This document shows positions 34,544 through 42,682 of a stretch of DNA of 64,000 nucleotides, piece after piece (within the stretch, counting starts at the first letter, position 1; every line of letters begins with the position of its first letter). The notes beneath the pieces are model-generated. The model saw only the letters and a program-made list of their open reading frames with translations, was not told the DNA's origin and searched no databases. Origin of the DNA: Sutcliffiella horikoshii (lineage in GTDB: Bacteria; Bacillota; Bacilli; Bacillales; Bacillaceae_I); NCBI RefSeq assembly GCF_019931755.1, contig NZ_CP082918.1:1344001-1408000 (forward strand), read 5' to 3'. Both the position numbers and the translations under genes were made by a program.

Positions 34544-34996
34544 GTGAAAGCGGTGGCGTTTGTAGTGATTTTGGTGATGTCTTTGAGTGCGTTAGGAGCG
34601 TGCGGGCAAGGTGAGGTGAAAGAAAGAGTCGAGGATACTGTCATGAGGACTTCTAGTGAACAAAAGGAGAAGTCTGACAAAGAACAACGGGCAGAGGAGA
34701 TTGCGAAAGATTTCAAAGAGGTAAAAGGTGCAATTGCATATGATACGGAAGACGAATTGGTAGTTGCTTTTCATGTGACACAGTATCAGAAGTTTTTTAC
34801 GGAGAAGATTGAAAAAAAGGTGAAAAAAGCATTGGAAAAAGAGTTTCCAGATGAAAATGTGGTTGTTTCCCATGATTTAAAGATTCGCCTTGAAATTGAA
34901 AGGCTTAGAAGAGATGTAGAGCAGAATGAGATTTCTGAAAAAGAGTTGGAAAAGCGGATTGAGAAAATGAAGACACTACGTGAAGAAAAAGCATAG
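34544..34996 (+). CDS. YhcN/YlaJ-type sporulation lipoprotein
   Basis: 150 residues with GTG start after GAGGTG. Lipobox LGAC with Cys20 follows a short signal peptide, so it is a lipoprotein of the spore inner membrane or septum. The mature part is charged and helical with the YhcN/YlaJ pattern (IAYDTEDELVVAFHVTQYQKF; KVKKALEKEFPDENVVVSHD). It opens an operon with spoVAC-spoVAD-spoVAEb-DUF1657-DUF421, the gene order described for the spoVA2mob operon linked to high spore heat resistance. Confidence 0.88.
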   Translation: MKAVAFVVILVMSLSALGACGQGEVKERVEDTVMRTSSEQKEKSDKEQRAEEIAKDFKEVKGAIAYDTEDELVVAFHVTQYQKFFTEKIEKKVKKALEKEFPDENVVVSHDLKIRLEIERLRRDVEQNEISEKELEKRIEKMKTLREEKA

Positions 34997-35009
34997 GAGG
35001 TGCCATCTA

Positions 35010-35486
35010 GTGAGCAAGAAGGATAAGCAACTAACACCAGAACAGAAAGCCTATCAGAAGTTGGAACAGAAAATTGAGTTGAAGCGACCGGTTTGGAAGA
35101 ATTGCATCATCGCCTTTTTGGTGGGTGGCGTCTTTTGTATTGTGGGACAGGCAATTCAATTAATGTACATATATTTCTTTAATTTTACAGAAGTGACGGC
35201 GGGAAATCCGACTGTCGCTACCATGATATTTATCGCCATGTTGCTCACAGGATTTGGTGTGTATGACCGGATTGCGCAGTTTGCCGGAGCGGGAAGTGCC
35301 GTACCTGTAACAGGGTTCGGGAACGCCGTCATTTCTGCTTGCATTGAACATAAAACAGAAGGTTACGTGCTTGGGGTAGGTTCTAATATGTTCAAACTCG
35401 CAGGTTCGGTTATTTTGTTCGGCGTATTCTCGGCGTTTGTCGTTGCGCTTGTGAAGACGATTGTTGTTTCGATAGGAGGGTTCTAA
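35010..35486 (+). CDS. spoVAC: SpoVAC, spore dipicolinic acid channel component
   Basis: Membrane subunit of the SpoVA channel that moves Ca-dipicolinate into the forespore and out at germination; SpoVAC has mechanosensitive-channel behaviour. The start is the GTG at 35010 after AGGAGG, giving 158 residues (MSKKDKQLTPEQKAYQ). Four to five membrane helices, with the family segment FAGAGSAVPVTGFGNA that it shares with SpoVAEb. Stop and next start overlap (TAATG). Confidence 0.96.
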   Translation: MSKKDKQLTPEQKAYQKLEQKIELKRPVWKNCIIAFLVGGVFCIVGQAIQLMYIYFFNFTEVTAGNPTVATMIFIAMLLTGFGVYDRIAQFAGAGSAVPVTGFGNAVISACIEHKTEGYVLGVGSNMFKLAGSVILFGVFSAFVVALVKTIVVSIGGF

Positions 35487-36505
35487 TGCTACAGGGAAAA
35501 CAATCATGGGTATTCGCCAATAAGCCTGTTATCACCTCAAGTGCTGCCATTGGTGGTCCTTTTGAGGCGAATGGCTTGCTTGCTAATGACTTTGATATGC
35601 TGCACAAAGATTTGTGGCTAGAGCAGGACAGCTATGAAAAAGCGCACCGTGTGTTGTTAGAGCAAGCTTGTGAGACTGCTCTGACGAAGGCGGAATTGGC
35701 ATTGTCTGATGTGCAGTTTCTATTGGCCGGCGACTTAATTAATCAGATGACGCCATCTAATTTTGCGGCTGAGGCTCTGGAAGTACCGTACCTTGGTGTG
35801 TTCGGAGCGTGCTCGACTTCTATGGAAGGATTGGCGCTGGCTAGCTTCCTGGTGAACTATGGCGGAGCAAAGTACTGTTTAACAGGAGCTTCAAGTCATA
35901 ATGCGGCTGTAGAGAAGCAATTCCGTTATCCAACAGAATATGGCGGCCAGAAGCCTCCGACGGCACAATGGACCGTCACAGGCGCGGGTGTGGGGCTTGT
36001 AAGCAGTGTTGGTATAGGGCCGCATGTCACTTCTGCTACGATTGGCAAAGTCATTAATATGGGACTTGCGGATCCGTTCAATATGGGTGGTGCGATGGCT
36101 CCTGCTGCGGTGGACACGATAGAAGCCCATTTTAAAGATACTGGCAGGGATCCATCCTATTATGATCTGATTGCAACAGGTGACCTTGGACAAATTGGTC
36201 GAGAGGTTTCGCTTGAATTGTTGAGGGAAAAAGGGTTACAGATAACTGACGCGCAGTATCAGGATTGTGGGTTGATGATTTATGATGAGGGCCAACCGGT
36301 TTTAGCAGGTGGAAGTGGAGCGGGTTGCTCGGCTGTGGTTTTATATGGCCATCTGTTGAATGAGATGAAAAAAGGGACATATAAGCGGATTTTGCTAGTT
36401 GCTACTGGCGCATTGTTATCTCCAGTTTCCTTTCAACAGAAGGAATCTATCCCATGTATTGCTCATGCAGTGTCCATTGAGATGGGGATGGGGGGTGTCA
36501 GCTGA
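35486..36505 (+). CDS. spoVAD: SpoVAD, spore DPA-binding protein
   Basis: Soluble thiolase-fold protein of 339 residues that binds dipicolinic acid on the outer face of the spore inner membrane. The pseudo-active-site region GVFGACSTSMEGLALAS has Cys, and GASSHNAAVEKQFRYP is typical of the family. Its start overlaps the spoVAC stop and its stop overlaps the spoVAEb start, so translation is coupled. Length matches the family. Confidence 0.97.
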   Translation: MLQGKQSWVFANKPVITSSAAIGGPFEANGLLANDFDMLHKDLWLEQDSYEKAHRVLLEQACETALTKAELALSDVQFLLAGDLINQMTPSNFAAEALEVPYLGVFGACSTSMEGLALASFLVNYGGAKYCLTGASSHNAAVEKQFRYPTEYGGQKPPTAQWTVTGAGVGLVSSVGIGPHVTSATIGKVINMGLADPFNMGGAMAPAAVDTIEAHFKDTGRDPSYYDLIATGDLGQIGREVSLELLREKGLQITDAQYQDCGLMIYDEGQPVLAGGSGAGCSAVVLYGHLLNEMKKGTYKRILLVATGALLSPVSFQQKESIPCIAHAVSIEMGMGGVS

Positions 36506-36861
36506 TGTTGTTATCGTTTTTTTGGGCATTTGTTGTAGGTGGACTTATTTGTGTGATCGGACAAATTATGTTTGATGTGTTCAAACTAACTCCCGCACAT
36601 ACGTTGAGTACGTTGGTGGTGGCAGGAGCAGTAATGGATGGTCTAGGGTTGTATGAACCGTTTATTGCTTTTGCGGGGGCAGGTGCAACGGTTCCCATTA
36701 CAAGCTTTGGGAATTCTTTGGTGCATGGTGCTTTGGAAGAGGCTGAGAAACACGGGCTTGTCGGAGTGTTGACAGGGATGTTTGAAGTGACAAGCTCAGG
36801 TATTTCAGCAGCAATCGTGTTCGGTTTCATCGGGGCACTGCTGTTTAAACCGAAAGGATAA
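36505..36861 (+). CDS. spoVAEB: SpoVAEb, spore DPA channel component
   Basis: 118-residue membrane protein with about four helices and FAGAGATVPITSFGNSLVHG, the motif it shares with SpoVAC. Third core subunit of the channel. Overlaps spoVAD (TGATG). Followed 16 nt later by a DUF1657 gene, as in spoVA2-type operons rather than the seven-gene spoVAA-spoVAF operon of B. subtilis. Confidence 0.95.
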   Translation: MLLSFFWAFVVGGLICVIGQIMFDVFKLTPAHTLSTLVVAGAVMDGLGLYEPFIAFAGAGATVPITSFGNSLVHGALEEAEKHGLVGVLTGMFEVTSSGISAAIVFGFIGALLFKPKG

Positions 36862-36877
36862 GGAGGCTGCGTTTTAG

Positions 36878-37054
36878 ATGGATGAAAAAATGATGCTTAC
36901 TTATAACAGGGCAAGTCTGAATATGATTCGAAACAACCTTCACGTGTATGCGATGGAAGCGAGTGACCCGGTTGCCCAAAACACCTACCACGAATCGATG
37001 ATGAAAATTGACGATCTTCTTGCTAACATTGATAAAAAGATAAACGAAATTTAA
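36878..37054 (+). CDS. DUF1657 small protein
   Basis: 58 codons (MDEKMMLTYNRASLNMIRNN...), too short for most gene callers. Amphipathic helices with the DUF1657 pattern (YAMEASDPVAQNTYHESMMKIDDLLANI). AGGAGG precedes the ATG. DUF1657 genes recur in spoVA2mob-type operons next to spoVAEb and DUF421; function unknown. Confidence 0.85.
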   Translation: MDEKMMLTYNRASLNMIRNNLHVYAMEASDPVAQNTYHESMMKIDDLLANIDKKINEI

Positions 37055-37086
37055 AGAAATTAGGAACGAGTGACGGGGAGGAGTTT

Positions 37087-37950
37087 GTGGTGCCGCAGTG
37101 GATAGAGGTTGCTATTAGGTCATTTGCGATTATTATTGGGTTGTTTTTGATTACGAAGCTTTTAGGAAAGAAGCAGCTGTCAAAGCTGTCTTTTTTTGAG
37201 TATATCGTTGGTATCACAGTGGGGGATATTGCCGGGACATTGTCGATGGATCGGGAATTGGATTTGAAGAACGGTATTACTAGTATTTTAATCTGGTCCC
37301 TTTTTCCGCTTGTGACTTCACAAATTTCCCTTCGATACAAAGGGTTCCGAGATTTCGTGGAGGGTAACTCAACCGTGTTTGTGCGAGAGGGAAAGATTCT
37401 GGAAGGGAACTTAAAGAAAGAAAAGTACACGATAGATGAATTTCTTGAGCAATTGCGTAAGAAAGATATATTTTCAGTAGAAGATATCGAATTTGCCACG
37501 CTTGAATCAAACGGTGAGCTTAGTGTGCTTTTGAAAAAGAGCAAGCAACCTGCCACATACGGAGATCTCCATCCTGACATTCCTGATCAAAAAGAGCCTC
37601 AAACAGTAATTATGGACGGAGATATTTTAGATGAGTCCCTTGCTCAGATAGGGTTAAACCGGGCATGGCTGGATGCGGAACTCGAAAAACGGAATGTTCT
37701 CTTGGATAATGTCTTTCTTGCTCAAGTAAATGCTTGGGGAGAAATGAGTGTGGATTTATATAATGATCATATAAAAGCGGCGCCGCTGAAAGAAAAAATG
37801 TTAACACTTGTGACACTTGATAAATGTTCTTCAGATTTTTCGTTTCTTAGTGTAACCGCGAGTTCGGCTGGGAGCAGCGCTTTTTATCAGAGTGCTATGA
37901 CTAGTCTGGAAGAGCTAAGCCGGAAGTTGCGCCCATTATTGAAGGGTTAA
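37087..37950 (+). CDS. DUF421 (YetF-like) membrane protein
   Basis: 287 residues starting at tandem GTG codons (37087/37090) after GGGGAGGAG. Three N-terminal membrane helices (about 8-80) contain LGKKQLSKLSFFEYIVGITVGDIAG, the DUF421 signature; a soluble beta-rich part follows (PTVFVREGKILEGNLKKEKYTIDEFLEQLRKKDIFS type). In spoVA2mob operons a yetF-like gene is associated with the heat-resistance effect. The stop lies inside a terminator stem. Confidence 0.92.
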   Translation: MVPQWIEVAIRSFAIIIGLFLITKLLGKKQLSKLSFFEYIVGITVGDIAGTLSMDRELDLKNGITSILIWSLFPLVTSQISLRYKGFRDFVEGNSTVFVREGKILEGNLKKEKYTIDEFLEQLRKKDIFSVEDIEFATLESNGELSVLLKKSKQPATYGDLHPDIPDQKEPQTVIMDGDILDESLAQIGLNRAWLDAELEKRNVLLDNVFLAQVNAWGEMSVDLYNDHIKAAPLKEKMLTLVTLDKCSSDFSFLSVTASSAGSSAFYQSAMTSLEELSRKLRPLLKG

Positions 37951-37968
37951 GCTACCGGCTTTTTTTTC
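37919..37968 (+). terminator. Terminator of the spoVA2-type operon
   Basis: Imperfect stem GCCGG-AGTTG-CCC / GGG-AGCTA-CCGGC overlapping the end of the DUF421 gene, then eight T. Confidence 0.75.
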
Positions 37969-37997
37969 GTTCATATAATAGTTTGAGGTGAAGATTG

Positions 37998-38237
37998 ATG
38001 AGCGAATTTGATTTTGGAGATGAGCATTTAAAGTTTCTTTTTGAGCGGTGGAAGGTGGATGAAGGAATTGCGGAGGCCGGCAAACAGGCGAAAATAAATA
38101 TTCAATCAGCAGATGAGGGATTCATGCATGTGCAACAATTGGAAGCGCGGATGAAAAAATACATTGGCAACTTGGAACGGTGGATGGAAGGTAAGGCAAC
38201 TACTGTTGGTCCGGATTATGAGGATGAAGAAGAGTGA
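37998..38237 (+). CDS. Small acidic protein (79 aa), uncharacterised
   Basis: ATG at 37998 after GAGGTG. 79 residues, helical, ending in PDYEDEEE (MSEFDFGDEHLKFLFERWKVDEGIAEAG...). No family recognised; it does not show the DUF1657 pattern. It follows the spoVA2-type operon by 47 nt, behind the terminator. Confidence 0.7.
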   Translation: MSEFDFGDEHLKFLFERWKVDEGIAEAGKQAKINIQSADEGFMHVQQLEARMKKYIGNLERWMEGKATTVGPDYEDEEE

Positions 38238-38304
38238 ATTTTATATTTGCGAAGTGGGAGAGAGGTAGGGGTCCCCTTCGTTTTTTGTTTTTTGGGGGAA
38301 AGTT

Positions 38305-38396
38305 GTAGAAGCTTTTCTTTTAGTGGTAGAAGGTAGCGTGTTAATGGTAGAAGCAGCAGGTTAAAGTGGTAGAAGGTATGCCGGGAAATGTAGAAG
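38305..38396. repeat. Five GTAGAAG motifs with 21-22 bp period
   Basis: GTAGAAG begins at 38305, 38326, 38347, 38369 and 38390 (steps 21, 21, 22, 21). Intervening bases vary. The rest of the 38238-38537 gap is AT/C-rich with nothing recognisable. Confidence 0.82.
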
Positions 38397-38538
38397 GTCA
38401 CTTGGGAAATGTCCAACCTAACAATCATCTAGCCAACCTCTAAAGTCAGCCAGACTTATAAACTCACACCAGACCCCCAAATCCCCCCTTTTCTAAAAAA
38501 AATCCGCAAAACTGCACATTGCGTGTAAAAGTGCCCAT

Positions 38539-38565
38539 ACCGTTTTTGGAAAAGTACATATAGTA
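38539..38565 (+). promoter_or_regulatory. Sigma-K-like promoter of the YjcZ-type gene
   Basis: AC (38539-38540), 16-nt spacer, CATATAGTA (38557-38565), an exact CATANNNTA. Confidence 0.65.
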
Positions 38566-38597
38566 ATAGGGAATCTTCATTAAGGAGGTGCGAGATT

Positions 38598-38738
38598 ATG
38601 GGTTACTATGGAGGCTATCCTTATGGTGTAGGTGGCGCTAACTACGGCTACGGTTGTGGCAACCAAGGCGGCACATTCGTGCTAATCGTTGTTCTATTCA
38701 TTCTTTTGATCATCGTTGGTGCATCTAAATTCTATTAA
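38598..38738 (+). CDS. YjcZ-family sporulation miniprotein (46 aa)
   Basis: 46 residues: a Gly/Tyr-rich head (MGYYGGYPYGVGGANYGYG) and one C-terminal membrane helix (FVLIVVLFILLIIVGASKFY). This is the tiny transmembrane family that includes B. subtilis YjcZ. AAGGAGG precedes the ATG and an exact sigma-K-type promoter lies upstream. Role unknown. Confidence 0.93.
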   Translation: MGYYGGYPYGVGGANYGYGCGNQGGTFVLIVVLFILLIIVGASKFY

Positions 38739-38758
38739 TAAATAATTAGTGGGAATAA

Positions 38759-38791
38759 GGAAAGTGCGGGACGTGTCCCCGTGCTTTTCTG
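38759..38791 (+). terminator. Terminator-like hairpin after the YjcZ-type gene
   Basis: AAAG-CGGG / CCCCG-CTTTT imperfect stem around 38775; short T tract. Confidence 0.45.
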
Positions 38792-38832
38792 TTTCGTCCA
38801 CCATTCAAGCAGTGATCAATTATTAGTGGCAC

Positions 38833-38858
38833 ACCGATAGGCTCTCTCACATATGATG
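38833..38858 (+). promoter_or_regulatory. Sigma-K-like promoter of spoVIF
   Basis: AC (38833-38834), 15-nt spacer, CATATGATG (38850-38858). Confidence 0.5.
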
Positions 38859-38884
38859 TGATATATCCGAGAGGAGGATGTTTG

Positions 38885-39145
38885 GTGGATAATAATATTT
38901 TTAAAGGCATTGAGAAAAAGACGGGCGTAAACATGAAGGACGTATTTGAGCTTGCCAATTCTATGCAGAATGCGAATTTCAAAGACGAGCAGACGGTGCG
39001 TAATTTGGTGTCTCGTGTAGCGACGTTGGCGAATAAGAAGGTACCTAAGGAATTGGAAGATAAGATTGTTAATACATTGATTAATGGGAATAAGCCTGTT
39101 GATATGGGGACTATTTCGAAGATGTTGAATGAGAAGAAGAAGTAA
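38885..39145 (+). CDS. spoVIF: SpoVIF, stage VI sporulation protein F
   Basis: 86 residues from GTG (38885) after GAGGAGG: MDNNIFKGIEKKTGVNMKDVF. Matches B. subtilis SpoVIF (YjcC) along its length, including QNANFKDEQTVRNLVSRVA and KVPKELEDKIV. In B. subtilis it supports GerE function in late mother-cell gene expression and coat assembly. Located between coat genes and yjcD, as in B. subtilis. Confidence 0.96.
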   Translation: MDNNIFKGIEKKTGVNMKDVFELANSMQNANFKDEQTVRNLVSRVATLANKKVPKELEDKIVNTLINGNKPVDMGTISKMLNEKKK

Positions 39146-39150
39146 AAAAA

Positions 39151-39196
39151 CATCTGCCTTCCACGTTTAAAGTGGGTCGGGCAGATGTTTTTTGTT
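39151..39196 (+). terminator. Terminator of spoVIF
   Basis: Stem ACATCTGCC / GGGCAGATGT enclosing a smaller hairpin, followed by six T. Confidence 0.88.
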
Positions 39197-39216
39197 GCGT
39201 TGAACGCGTCAAACGC

Positions 39217-39346
39217 CGCTGTTGATTTCCGCAAATGGCTTCGCTTTCCGCGGGGCGACCTTGAGCCTCCTCACTTCGTTGCGGGGTCTCAACAATGTCG
39301 CTACCTCCCCCGCTGGAGTCTACGCCTTTTGCTCCAATCAACAGCT
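39217..39346 (-). repeat. Structured intergenic repeat, copy 3 (inverted)
   Basis: Same core blocks as copies 1-2 on the opposite strand; outer arms GCTGTTGATT / AATCAACAGC. Confidence 0.85.
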
Positions 39347-39390
39347 AGGAATATCATAATCTAATTAAAATCTCGCTTACCTTGAAACTC

Positions 39391-39861
39391 CTACTCTATC
39401 GTCTCCAAGTCCTTAAGCACAACATTGCGGTCGGCGTCTTTGTTGATTAGTGTGGATGCTTCTTTTGCCAGGTTAAGGTACTTTTCCTTTGCTGCGTTAT
39501 CTCCGCTTAGGCTGTATGCCCGGGCTAGGGCTTCGTATGCGAATGCGAGGTCAAAGTCCTTGATCTCATGCTCTAAAACGATATCAAGGTTTCTTTTAGC
39601 ATGCATGAGGCAAGGTTCTGGGCGTCGTAAAACGGCGTATACTCTTGATATTTGCCATTCACCTCGGGAAAAGTTGACAGGTCCGCCAATTTCGCCCCAG
39701 TGGAAGCGGGAGGAATGCGCTTTATGTATCATTTGGAAATCTTCTTCAGAAGTACGGTCCGGCTTTTCCATCAGATCCCATACTTCATTGAATAGGTTAA
39801 CAGCGGTTTTTCTATGAAAAGTATATTGTAGATCTTGCTCTTCCTGTGCGACGTTGGCCAT
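39391..39861 (-). CDS. Uncharacterised helical protein (TPR-like), 156 aa
   Basis: Start at ATG 39861 (MANVAQEEQDLQYTFHRKTA) after GAGGGG; the frame is open 15 nt further. All-helical, with AFAYEALARAYSLSGDNAAKEKYLNLA forming a TPR-like hairpin near residues 105-135. No catalytic motif. Likely a cytoplasmic scaffold or uncharacterised protein conserved in Bacillaceae; family not recalled. Confidence 0.75.
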   Translation of the reverse strand: MANVAQEEQDLQYTFHRKTAVNLFNEVWDLMEKPDRTSEEDFQMIHKAHSSRFHWGEIGGPVNFSRGEWQISRVYAVLRRPEPCLMHAKRNLDIVLEHEIKDFDLAFAYEALARAYSLSGDNAAKEKYLNLAKEASTLINKDADRNVVLKDLETIE

Positions 39862-39938
39862 TTTACAACCCCTCATTTATGAAAAATTATCTATATACTC
39901 TAAATAGTAGCATTTTTTAATAAAAAAATGGAGCATTA

Positions 39939-40100
39939 TTAGTACAAGCATCCTTCTTTTCGTTTCAGTAACTCTGCTTCCAGTAGTAGAATGAAATAGT
40001 GATCTAGATTTTCTGCCTTCGCGTTTTCATATGCAAACTGGAGAGATTCATCGGACAATTTGGTGATGGAACAGTTATGGTGAGGATCCAATGTTTTCAA
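39939..40100 (-). CDS. sda: Sda-like sporulation histidine kinase inhibitor
   Basis: 53 codons from a TTG at 40100 (MKTLDPHHNCSITKLSDESL...), missed by length cut-offs. The core LSDESLQFAYENAKAENLD and FILLLEAELLKRK match the helical hairpin of Sda (LSDELLIESY... FIELIENEIKRR in B. subtilis), which binds KinA/KinB and blocks sporulation when replication is perturbed. AAAGGGG lies at normal distance upstream. B. subtilis Sda is 46 residues; here a seven-residue N-terminal extension is inferred. No DnaA box (TTATNCACA) was seen in the 160 bp upstream, so damage/replication control is not supported locally. A GGGTACATACCC palindrome lies in the leader. Confidence 0.8.
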   Translation of the reverse strand: MKTLDPHHNCSITKLSDESLQFAYENAKAENLDHYFILLLEAELLKRKEGCLY

Positions 40101-40221
40101 AAAAATATGCCCCTTTCAACTCATCTATAAAGGGTACATACCCAGATAGGAACCGTTAAAACGTTCTTTTTCACTATTCAAAAAATAAAGTTTTTTCTGT
40201 TGTTTTTTGTTGACAAAACGA

Positions 40222-40259
40222 AAAAGCGCAATCCTGAAAAACTAGGAGGATTAGCGCTC
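40222..40259 (-). terminator. Terminator of yjcD
   Basis: Stem AGCGC-ATCCT / AGGAT-GCGCT with TTTTTC on the minus strand. Confidence 0.85.
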
Positions 40260-40263
40260 TTCG

Positions 40264-42546
40264 TTAGAGAATATCTTTTATAAATCTAGTCATGTAGGCC
40301 TTTTTTCCTCGACGATTCATCGGTACGGAAAGTAGCAATGTTTCTTTTGCTCTTGTCATTGCCACATACAATAGTCTTCGTTCTTCTTCCAGTGCCCCGA
40401 GCTCGCCATTCCGGTAGGATTCTAAGGCAAAGTCGTGTGGAAGGCTGCCATCGACGGCGCTGAGAACATAGACATGGGTGTACTCCAGTCCCTTGGAGCG
40501 ATGGATGGTGGAGAGGTGGATAGCATTGGAATACTGCTTGCTGAGTCTCTTCATCTCATCTGTCTTTGCAATCATATCTTCCACATGGTCGAGAAAATCA
40601 GAGATGCTCTTGAACTTGCGGGCAACCACCTTCAAGTCGCGAATATCATCGGATCCTTTTTCGAGGGAATTCCCTTCGTTGCCGCGTTTTTTAATGTAAT
40701 CATCAAAGCCCATGTCTTTTTCTATCATCTCCAGAGCAACAGAAGGAGAGACGTTGGCAAGTGTTTTAAACAATGGGATGATCCGCTTGATTTTTTTCAC
40801 TTGAAACGGCTGGGCGTTGGTCAACTTGCTCAATGCTTTTACTAAACTGCAATCTTCCAAAATACTGATGGCTTTTGCATCCTGGAGGTTGGATTGCTTA
40901 AGGAAAAGAGCTGGCAGTATATCTGATAAGGCCTGGACATCATTGGCGTCGCGACTTAGTCGCAAGAAACCGAGAATACCTTTCACGATCCTTCTTTTAT
41001 AAAAGCTTTCGTAATCTTGATCAAGCTTGAACGGAAGGCCGGATTGTGAAAGTCTCTCGAAAATTGCACGTGCAGCACTATGGGTCCGATATAGGATAGC
41101 GAAATCACTTGGAGTGGCCCCTTGTTCAATTTGTTCCTTCATATCCTGTACGATAATCGTAGCTTCCTCTTCCTCATCATAAGGGTAAAATAAAATCGGA
41201 AACTGTTTATTGTCTCGCTGAGCGATCATTTTTTTCACTCTGCGGTTCTTGTTTTTTTCAATAACTTGATTGGCCGAAGCAACGATTGTATGCGTAGATC
41301 GGTAGTTCTCTGAAAGAGTGACGACTTTTGTGGAAGGGAAATCCCGATGAAAGTTCAAGATATAATCAGGACTACTCCCTCGAAACGCATAAATGGACTG
41401 GTCATCATCCCCAACAGCACAGATATTTCCACTTTTAGCCAGTAGTTTCATTGTTTCATATTGTACCTTGTTAATATCCTGAAATTCATCAATCAAGAAA
41501 TATTGAAACCTTTCCTGATATTTCGCGAGCAGAGCTGGATTTTCCATTAACAGCTCATAGCAGCCAAGCAACATATCATCAAAATCAAATACATTCTTCT
41601 CGCGCTTCCAGTCCTCATAGTCCTGATACAAACTCTGAAACTGTTCTTCTAGCTTACTTGTTGGTTTAATGGCCTTTGGTGTTTGCATGTTGTTTTTCCA
41701 ATAACCTATTTGTTGAATGGCCTGATCAAATGGAAAATCCTTTTCGTCCAAACCAAGCTTGCGACCGGCTTGTTTTAAAAATTGCTCCTTTTGCCAATCC
41801 CATTTCAATAAATTGTCGCCGTTCCATCTCTCAGGGTGATGGTGTTGAAGCATTCTGTAGAAAATACTGTGGAATGTACCGGATAAAAGAGTGGTGAACA
41901 TTCTTGAACCGGGTGATTCATATAATCGAAGTCGTTCTTTCATCTCATTTGCTGCCTTGGCTGTGAAGGTAATCAGCATGATGGATTTTGGATCGATTTT
42001 CTCCTCTTGGACCATATAAGCGACACGAGTGATCAATACCCGAGTTTTTCCGCTGCCGGCACCTGCCAGTACTAGCAATGGTCCATCTACTGTCGAAACA
42101 GCTTCTTGCTGGGCGGGATCTAAAAATATATTTTTTTCTTGTAACCCATAGAAAAACCCACTTATATTTGAATGGCTTTTCGTATGTTCTTTAATAAAGA
42201 TAGGTAGATGTGTCAGCGGCATTGGTGCTTTCCATGTATCCACTGGCTTTTCTTTTTCCGCAATAACAGTTCTGGATTTAGGATAACGGAATCCATCTCG
42301 CTCCACATATTCTTGTTTTTGCGCTACCGCTGTTTTTGTCTTCGGCACTTTTTCTTCATGAGCTATAGAAGCATCTATGTGATAAAAATGAGGTTCTTTT
42401 TTAAGACCTAAATAGAGCTTGACACTCTCACCACAGATTTTGCATGTGAGATCGCCCTTTACGCCGGCGTCATACACCTCTTGATACAATTCTCTTGCCA
42501 TTGTTTTTATATGTAATGTTCGTTCTTTCCAAACAGCATACTTCAT
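40264..42546 (-). CDS. yjcD: UvrD/PcrA-like superfamily 1 helicase YjcD with N-terminal zinc motif
   Basis: ATP-dependent 3'-5' DNA helicase of 760 residues. The start is ATG 42546 (MKYAVWKERTLHI) after AAAGGAG. SF1 motifs are in order: Q motif, GAGSGKTRVLITRVA (Walker A), LITFTAKAANEMKERL, DEFQDIN (Walker B), GDDDQSIYAFRG, LSENYRS, HLSTIHRSKGLEYTHVYV and EERRLLYVAMTRAKETL. The first ~110 residues are not helicase: CKICGESVKLYLGLKKEPHFYH there resembles the zinc ribbon at the start of CoiA. The C-terminus lacks the Tudor-like PcrA tail. Transcribed alone. Confidence 0.94.
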   Translation of the reverse strand: MKYAVWKERTLHIKTMARELYQEVYDAGVKGDLTCKICGESVKLYLGLKKEPHFYHIDASIAHEEKVPKTKTAVAQKQEYVERDGFRYPKSRTVIAEKEKPVDTWKAPMPLTHLPIFIKEHTKSHSNISGFFYGLQEKNIFLDPAQQEAVSTVDGPLLVLAGAGSGKTRVLITRVAYMVQEEKIDPKSIMLITFTAKAANEMKERLRLYESPGSRMFTTLLSGTFHSIFYRMLQHHHPERWNGDNLLKWDWQKEQFLKQAGRKLGLDEKDFPFDQAIQQIGYWKNNMQTPKAIKPTSKLEEQFQSLYQDYEDWKREKNVFDFDDMLLGCYELLMENPALLAKYQERFQYFLIDEFQDINKVQYETMKLLAKSGNICAVGDDDQSIYAFRGSSPDYILNFHRDFPSTKVVTLSENYRSTHTIVASANQVIEKNKNRRVKKMIAQRDNKQFPILFYPYDEEEEATIIVQDMKEQIEQGATPSDFAILYRTHSAARAIFERLSQSGLPFKLDQDYESFYKRRIVKGILGFLRLSRDANDVQALSDILPALFLKQSNLQDAKAISILEDCSLVKALSKLTNAQPFQVKKIKRIIPLFKTLANVSPSVALEMIEKDMGFDDYIKKRGNEGNSLEKGSDDIRDLKVVARKFKSISDFLDHVEDMIAKTDEMKRLSKQYSNAIHLSTIHRSKGLEYTHVYVLSAVDGSLPHDFALESYRNGELGALEEERRLLYVAMTRAKETLLLSVPMNRRGKKAYMTRFIKDIL

Positions 42547-42682
42547 ACGTGTAGACTCCTTTATAACCGTCAATCTTATCCATAGTAACACATATTATAT
42601 AGAGAGAACACGAGTCAAAGGAAGTTTGTGTTATGCAAAAACAGGGAAAATTATAGGTAAAATAGGGAAGGGGAGAAATGTG

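Noticed and set aside
38305..38396. Possible CRISPR array
   Set aside because: Seven-base motifs with variable flanks and no cas genes; period too short for CRISPR.
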